A stretch of 64,000 nucleotides of DNA, taken from Notospermus geniculatus. Taxonomy: Eukaryota > Nemertea > Pilidiophora > Heteronemertea > Lineidae. This document shows positions 59,244 to 64,000 of the stretch, piece after piece (positions within the stretch are counted from its first letter, which is position 1; every line of letters starts with the position of its first letter). The translations under genes were made by a program, and so were the position numbers. A model generated the notes under the pieces. That model was not told the origin of the DNA. It saw only the letters and a list, made by a program, of their open reading frames with translations, and ran no database searches. Location of the stretch: positions 127,769 through 191,768 of the forward strand of contig NMRB01000081.1 of assembly GCA_002633025.1 (NCBI GenBank). The letters run 5' to 3'.

Positions 59244-61216
59244 GAATATTTTTACCATTGGCAAGCCCCTCTTCTGCCTTGCAAACTATAGAAATATTGA
59301 CGTTTTCCGAATATCTATCTATACGGAGTCATCTTTTCCACAAAACGTTATCGACCATAAAGCAATGTCGTTGACGCCTACCTCCCAAGGCCATTGCATA
59401 GCAAAAGCATGACCACGGGCCAAATTCTCCTAAATCACTTTAATTTCTGGCAAGTTCACTATCCCTTACGCGAAGCTATTAGCTTTAAAAGATCCCGTTT
59501 GGGGGTTCTCAAAACCTGACGAAAAACGCTCGAGTGTTAGCTTACCTTGTGAAGATCATGTGGATGCTGGTACTACTTTGTTGTAACACAGGGAAAGGTC
59601 ATTGAAACAATACATTTACAAATCCATTCAGATCGATCTAGTATCACGTTTCTGACGATATGTTACGGTGGATGATCAACAGGTTCGATAACTGCAGCCA
59701 AAACATTATTATCGTTTCGGATCGATTCGGTGTTGATATACAGTAGGAGGCAGAGTGCATCGTGGCTGTGAACTACGTTCAGTAGGTCGCAAGTTCGAAT
59801 CGTGCTCTGGTGGTGAGGTTCAGGGTAAGTCGCCTCTTTACCAGCACAATTATAATATTTTTTACTTCAATTTACCCAGGTGTTGAGGGGTTTCCTATAA
59901 TGTCTCTTCTACACGGTCAAATTTCTCAAACGAAGTTTTGGAAATTCAGATTCAGGGCCTTTTGGGCTTCGACCCACCCAAGTGTAAGACTTTATTGAGC
60001 ATATTCCAAAAAAATGGTGAACAAATTTACCGTGTACAAAGGCATAAGCAGGCGAGATAGAATCTGTGTTTTAATGATATAATTTTGTATACTCGAGCTG
60101 CGTGTATGAATAATGCACTTTGATAACTGACAGTATAAATTGATCACATTGACAGCACAATATTCTACCTGTGATGATAATCAAGGTTGTTGGTGAAGTC
60201 AGTGCGAAAATGTCGTGTGACATAGGGCGGATCCGGGACTTGGAGAAAGAGTGGGGGAGCCTGATGTACATTAATTGAAAATTCACCGTCGATTTCAGAG
60301 ATTTCACGCTCAATTTCAAAACTTTATTGCAAATTAGCGAGCCGACTCCCCTTCCCTTGAATTCGCTCCTGCTGAAAACGAAATGTGAACTTAACTGTGC
60401 ATTAGACGATGATTCTGACAAAATCTATAAACTTCGAAAAGGTTTTTCATCTCAATCCAATCGTCACAGTACGCCCACTCACCCAATCCACTGATGAAAA
60501 ATGGGTTTGTAATCTCCTCAAGACTCCATTGCATTTAAGGACAAAGAACTCGGTATTAATGCTTTGAATCTATTGTCATTAGCAATCTCCGACGACAGGC
60601 TAACAGGTTGCCAGCTTCAGCGTTCATTTGTTGAAGTGCTAATTCATGTATGCGTGCATTTATCTGTGTAGAAAAGGACGACGATGTGTTTTGGAATAGA
60701 AATGTAAAATGTAGTACACGCACTATAGAGGTCTTATTGATGGGATGCTATTTCTGTACCCGAGCGTTTGAAGCCAACATGCCTAGGAGACTTTCTCCAA
60801 ACATGCCAAACGGACGAGATTGTCAGCATTGAGCCCCCTCTCCCCCCCAAAAAAAATCAGCTAACTTCAACATCAACCCACACAAAACCATAAGCCATCC
60901 ATCCCAATTTGAAACCCTATGTACAGGTTTCTACTGGTAAATCTACCATATTATCTTTGATAGCTAGGCCTACTGCTTTTGCAAATTTTCCATTACAACC
61001 TTAGTACTAAAGGGTTAGACATTTACCAGTCATCTTGCAAACGACGAACCGTGGATTGTCATTTCGACGAATTAGATACTCAGTTTGGGGAGTCTTTTCT
61101 GGTCTCTCCAACTGAAAGGTGCCTGAGGAAGACCCCGGTTGGGGTCGAAAATTTGCAAAATTCTGGAAGTTGACTTCTTGATATTTATCAGTTTGGGGAT
61201 AAATGGAAAACGCGAA
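59244..61216. other. Unassigned region with SINE-like and GAAGACCCC repeats
   Basis: A B-box-like AGTTCGAATCG occurs at about 59792, in a SINE-like setting. A GAAGACCCC-type repeat lies at about 61122-61170. No gene. Confidence 0.35.
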
Positions 61217-61528
61217 GGGGGGTTTACACGGTTCAACATCTGTTGAAAGCTGTTGAATGTTGAACGCTGTTGAACGTTGTTGAAACCTGTTGAACTGTGT
61301 AAACCCCCTTTCAACACCATTCAACACGGCCTTTCAACAGCGTTCAACAGGTTTTCAGAAATAGGAACATGTTCCTATTTTTGAAACTTGTTGAAAGCTG
61401 TTGAAAGACCTGTTGAAACGTGTTGAAAGGGGGTTTAGACGGTTCAACAGCTTTCAACAACGTTCAACAATTTTTGACGTCTTTTGACGTTCAACAGCGT
61501 TCGACATGTTGAACCGTGTAAACCCCCC
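61217..61528. mobile_element. Three consecutive GTTCAACA-rich palindromes
   Basis: A (61217-61309) starts GGGGGGTTTACACGGTTCAA and ends GAACTGTGTAAACCCCC. C (about 61310-61429) is TTTCAACACC...GTGTTGAAA with a GGAACATGTTCC centre. B (61430-61528) is GGGGGTTTAGACGGTTCAAC...TTGAACCGTGTAAACCCCCC. The whole is again an inverted repeat. Confidence 0.75.
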
Positions 61529-61562
61529 TCGTCATTTTGACGAGGCGGAGTTTTTCAGTGTA

Positions 61563-61640
61563 ACTAGGCCCTACTGCGTTTGCGAATTTTCCATTATAAC
61601 CTAAGTACTAAAGGGTTAGACATTTACCAATCATCTTGCA
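61563..61640 (+). repeat. Direct repeat of 60963-61040
   Basis: ACTAGGCCCTACTGCGTTTG...AGACATTTACCAATCATCTTGCAAAC-type sequence repeats 60963-61040 (CTACTGCTTTTGCAAATTTT..., TACTAAAGGGTTAGACATTT) with few differences. The two copies bracket the palindromic block. Confidence 0.7.
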
Positions 61641-63188
61641 AACATGCAGGAGTTGGTATCGCATTTCTTATAACATGCCATCTCCATTTCTCATGCAGCA
61701 TAAAAAGCCAACGATCTCCTTCATAGAACCAGATATAGGTGAAAAAAGGAGACCAATCTGCGATGAAGTATAACACTTGCAGCAAGAGCAGGCATCCTTG
61801 CATCAAGCAGTTATCTTCAGAAAAACTCTATGCATTCGATGAATGCAGAGGTTGCAGCCGGGGGTTGCAGCCTGTCATGTAGGGTTTGCAGTCAAGAGCA
61901 CTTTAGCGTCACAGAATGTTCAGAGAGGATTTTAGTTTCATCCTCGAGTATGTCACCGATACGAAATCAAAGTGGTTATTTTGAGGGATGACCCTATAAT
62001 GGAGAAAACTTCTACCACAGTAGTATTGGCATAATTCATCGTGTTATACTTGATTACAATATACTACGCACAAAACATGTCAAAAGAAATAGCCACAAGT
62101 GATTCCATCTGCTAATGGCATCTCCATGATACATACTCTAGATTCACCGATCAAAGGACGATTGTGGATATTCGAGCCAAGCCCACTAGGCCTTAGATAA
62201 TTATGAACATTGACCAATGGTTGAGCGACACCAAGTCGCCTGTACCAACGGTCATAGTTTATGCCCAGCAACCTTATTCACAAAGCTCACGTAACTTATA
62301 AAGGCAGGCAAATCATTTGTTAAACTGACAATGAACAATAGGTTTCCTGTAAGTGAACAATTTTTAGTTGACGCAGCTGCGTTTTCAAAGTTACGACAGC
62401 TTCATGAATAGATCCCAGTGCCTAGGCGTCGATTTCGTGGCAAGGAGTCAATCAGCTGGAATAGACTGTGGCCTGTTCAATGGATACTGTACTGAGGGCG
62501 GTCATGCCCCGATTCAGAAAGCCCTTTCGTCCTTCGAGTTTTATTGGTGTGTAGAATGTACTGTGCTCTCTATCTGAATACATTAGGGTTCAGCTTGCAG
62601 TTTTTTCAATTCTTTGAAGTAGGTGTATCAGACAAGCATTGTGCGGACCTTTACGAGGCATGAGACCTCTACCTGCACTCTCCTACCACTTCAAAAATAC
62701 CGTAAAATTCAATTACAGCGGTCTTACATCGGTGAATCTAGAGCATCTTCACTTTAATTTCACTGAATAGATAATCCAGAATGCATATCTGCTCTTCTTT
62801 TGGTATATTTTTGTAGTGTAATTTACCGAAGGCAGCGATGCACAACAAAGCAATTTCACTGTGGATTCCATTAGTGTGGGGCATCGTTCTATAAATGAAG
62901 GCAAATAGCAAAGTATCGATTGCCTTCTCTACAGTTTTAACGATACACTATAGAATATAATAGGTCTTTGACTAAGAACGTCCCTTCAAGACAAAATCTA
63001 TAAAAAATATGGTATCCCGTAAAGTACCTATATACATCATGGAGAAGCAATGTAAATTATGCCCTCGTTGCTCATCGTTGGCGTTCGGTTCTGAACTGAT
63101 GTAAAAAAAATCACCGGTAGAAAAAGTAACCGGAACTCCATGTATTTATATGTAGGCCTATGTTTATTCTTTGCGAAATATGACTTAA
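61641..63188. other. Unassigned region
   Basis: No gene recognised. 62266-62420 resembles 58043-58190 weakly (CTTATTCACAAAGCTCACGT / CCTATTCAAAAAGCCCCCGT), probably a decayed MITE. Confidence 0.3.
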
Positions 63189-63340
63189 GCAGCCCATACA
63201 CGATCAATATTATTGCACAATATGAGGATCACAATGGGCAATCTTATTGTCAATCTTTCTTCTAATTATCATGCTAGAAGCACAAGACCACCCATTTGGG
63301 CCCCATATTGTGCAATAATATTGCGCCGTGTATGGGCGGC
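63189..63340. mobile_element. 152-bp hairpin MITE (GCAGCCCATACACG ends)
   Basis: GCAGCCCATACACG pairs with CGTGTATGGGCGGC, and TATTATTGCACAATATGAGG with its mirror. It is flanked by TTAA and TTTA. Confidence 0.8.
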
Positions 63341-63399
63341 TTTATGCATTCTTTTATAGTGAATGCTATTACGTCGGTCAGGTTTCATGGTATCGTTGA

Positions 63400-63790
63400 T
63401 ATTGTGCCTTTTCCACAATAAGATGGCACCGTATCAAAGTCCATTTCCAGGATAAGATGACAACGTACCAAAGTGCATTTTCCAGGATAAGGTGGCACCG
63501 TTACGGTAATGATCCTGGATACAATGGGTCGTATTCATAAAGCGGTTCTATCGTTAGACGGTTCTAATGATAGAACCGCTTTATGAATACGACCCCATGG
63601 GACTAGATCAACAAGTGCCTTTTCCAGAATGAGATGGCACTGATCTAAGTGCCAACCTTCCAGTAGGAGACATTCCGACCCCACATAAATCCGGCTGTTG
63701 AAAAAATGTTGAGTGGGTGGAAAGATTCCCTTAAGACGTTTTATTTTCCAGGATTAGATGGCACTTATTGTCCAGCGGTCACGATTTCAG
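63400..63790 (+). repeat. Minirepeat array (TTTTCCAGGATAAGATGGCAC) with an embedded hairpin
   Basis: About six degenerate copies of GCCTTTTCCAGGATAAGATG-GCAC recur at roughly 45-100 base spacing (about 63408, 63446, 63475, 63616, 63747). A hairpin (GGGTCGTATTCATAAAGCGG ... CCGCTTTATGAATACGACCC, about 63526-63595) lies inside the array. Confidence 0.65.
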
Positions 63791-64000
63791 GAGATATATC
63801 ATTCATTCTGCACTTAAAAACATCAATGCAGTTTTTTGAGTAGGCGGAGAGATTCCAAGTTTTCCTTCACTCGCGGGATTAGTTGGAAATCTAGCGATGA
63901 TTAGAGAACTGCATTATAAACTTATAAGGCTCATTTAGCGAAAGTCGGTAGCATAAAACACAAACCGTGCTCCTTCACCATACCCTAACAGAGTGGCACT

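Noticed and set aside
59780-59815. tRNA gene (AGTTCGAATCG)
   Set aside because: Only a B-box-like motif; acceptor and D arms cannot be paired.
61563-61640. Long terminal repeat of a retroelement (direct repeat with 60963-61040)
   Set aside because: Only about 78 bp, no TG..CA ends, no primer-binding site or coding sequence between the copies.

Overview
This is a eukaryotic (animal) nuclear window. The genes have many short exons with GT..AG introns and clear metazoan orthologues. Introns and intergenic DNA are packed with short palindromic DNA transposons (MITEs), with TAGGCCTA-rich and ACATGTAC-rich low-complexity DNA, and with tRNA-like SINE fragments. That texture is typical of marine invertebrates (echinoderm, hemichordate, lancelet or mollusc type). 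I cannot fix the species from sequence alone.

Region 1 (1-34.5 kb) is a gene-dense housekeeping block of six genes rebuilt here exon by exon with consistent splice phases. They are: the 3' end of a FRRS1-like cytochrome b561 ferric reductase (+, 1-1696); the nuclear-pore membrane nucleoporin NDC1 (-, 3585-8701, 5' exon or exons not found); a TAX1BP3/TIP-1 single-PDZ protein with a Gln-rich tail (+, 10144-11922); holocytochrome c synthase HCCS (-, 15763-17310); the F-box/LRR ubiquitin-ligase receptor SKP2 (+, 19424-26008); and the ribosome-biogenesis factor KRI1 (-, 28036-34474). NDC1/TAX1BP3 and HCCS/SKP2 are divergent pairs. SKP2 and KRI1 converge. They share no pathway; this is ordinary housekeeping clustering.

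Region 2 (34.5-37 kb, partly repeated at 40.3-41.3 kb) is a wall of palindromic transposons. It holds a 1.1-kb fold-back element carrying inverted arrays of a 17-bp satellite, followed by six different hairpin MITEs joined almost end to end with only TTA/TAA-type trinucleotides between them.

Region 3 (37-50 kb) is a tandem cluster of four intronless rhodopsin-class GPCR genes. Copies 3 and 4 are intact (349 and 343 codons). Copy 1 is broken by a 1-nt frameshift and copy 2 by a nonsense codon. The units share about 1-1.5 kb of flanks, and copy 3 looks like a mosaic of the others.

Region 4 (50-64 kb) has no convincing gene. It contains further MITE families (GGGAGG termini, GCxGCCCATACACG-type termini, GTTCAACA-rich hairpins), a 120-bp tandem duplication, a second copy of the SKP2 upstream segment, and a minirepeat at the right edge.

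The most notable content beyond the genes is the transposon structure. There is the end-to-end MITE chain; four or five elements with exactly 6-bp target duplications; several insertions whose empty site is preserved elsewhere in the window; and transposon remodelling of a young GPCR cluster.
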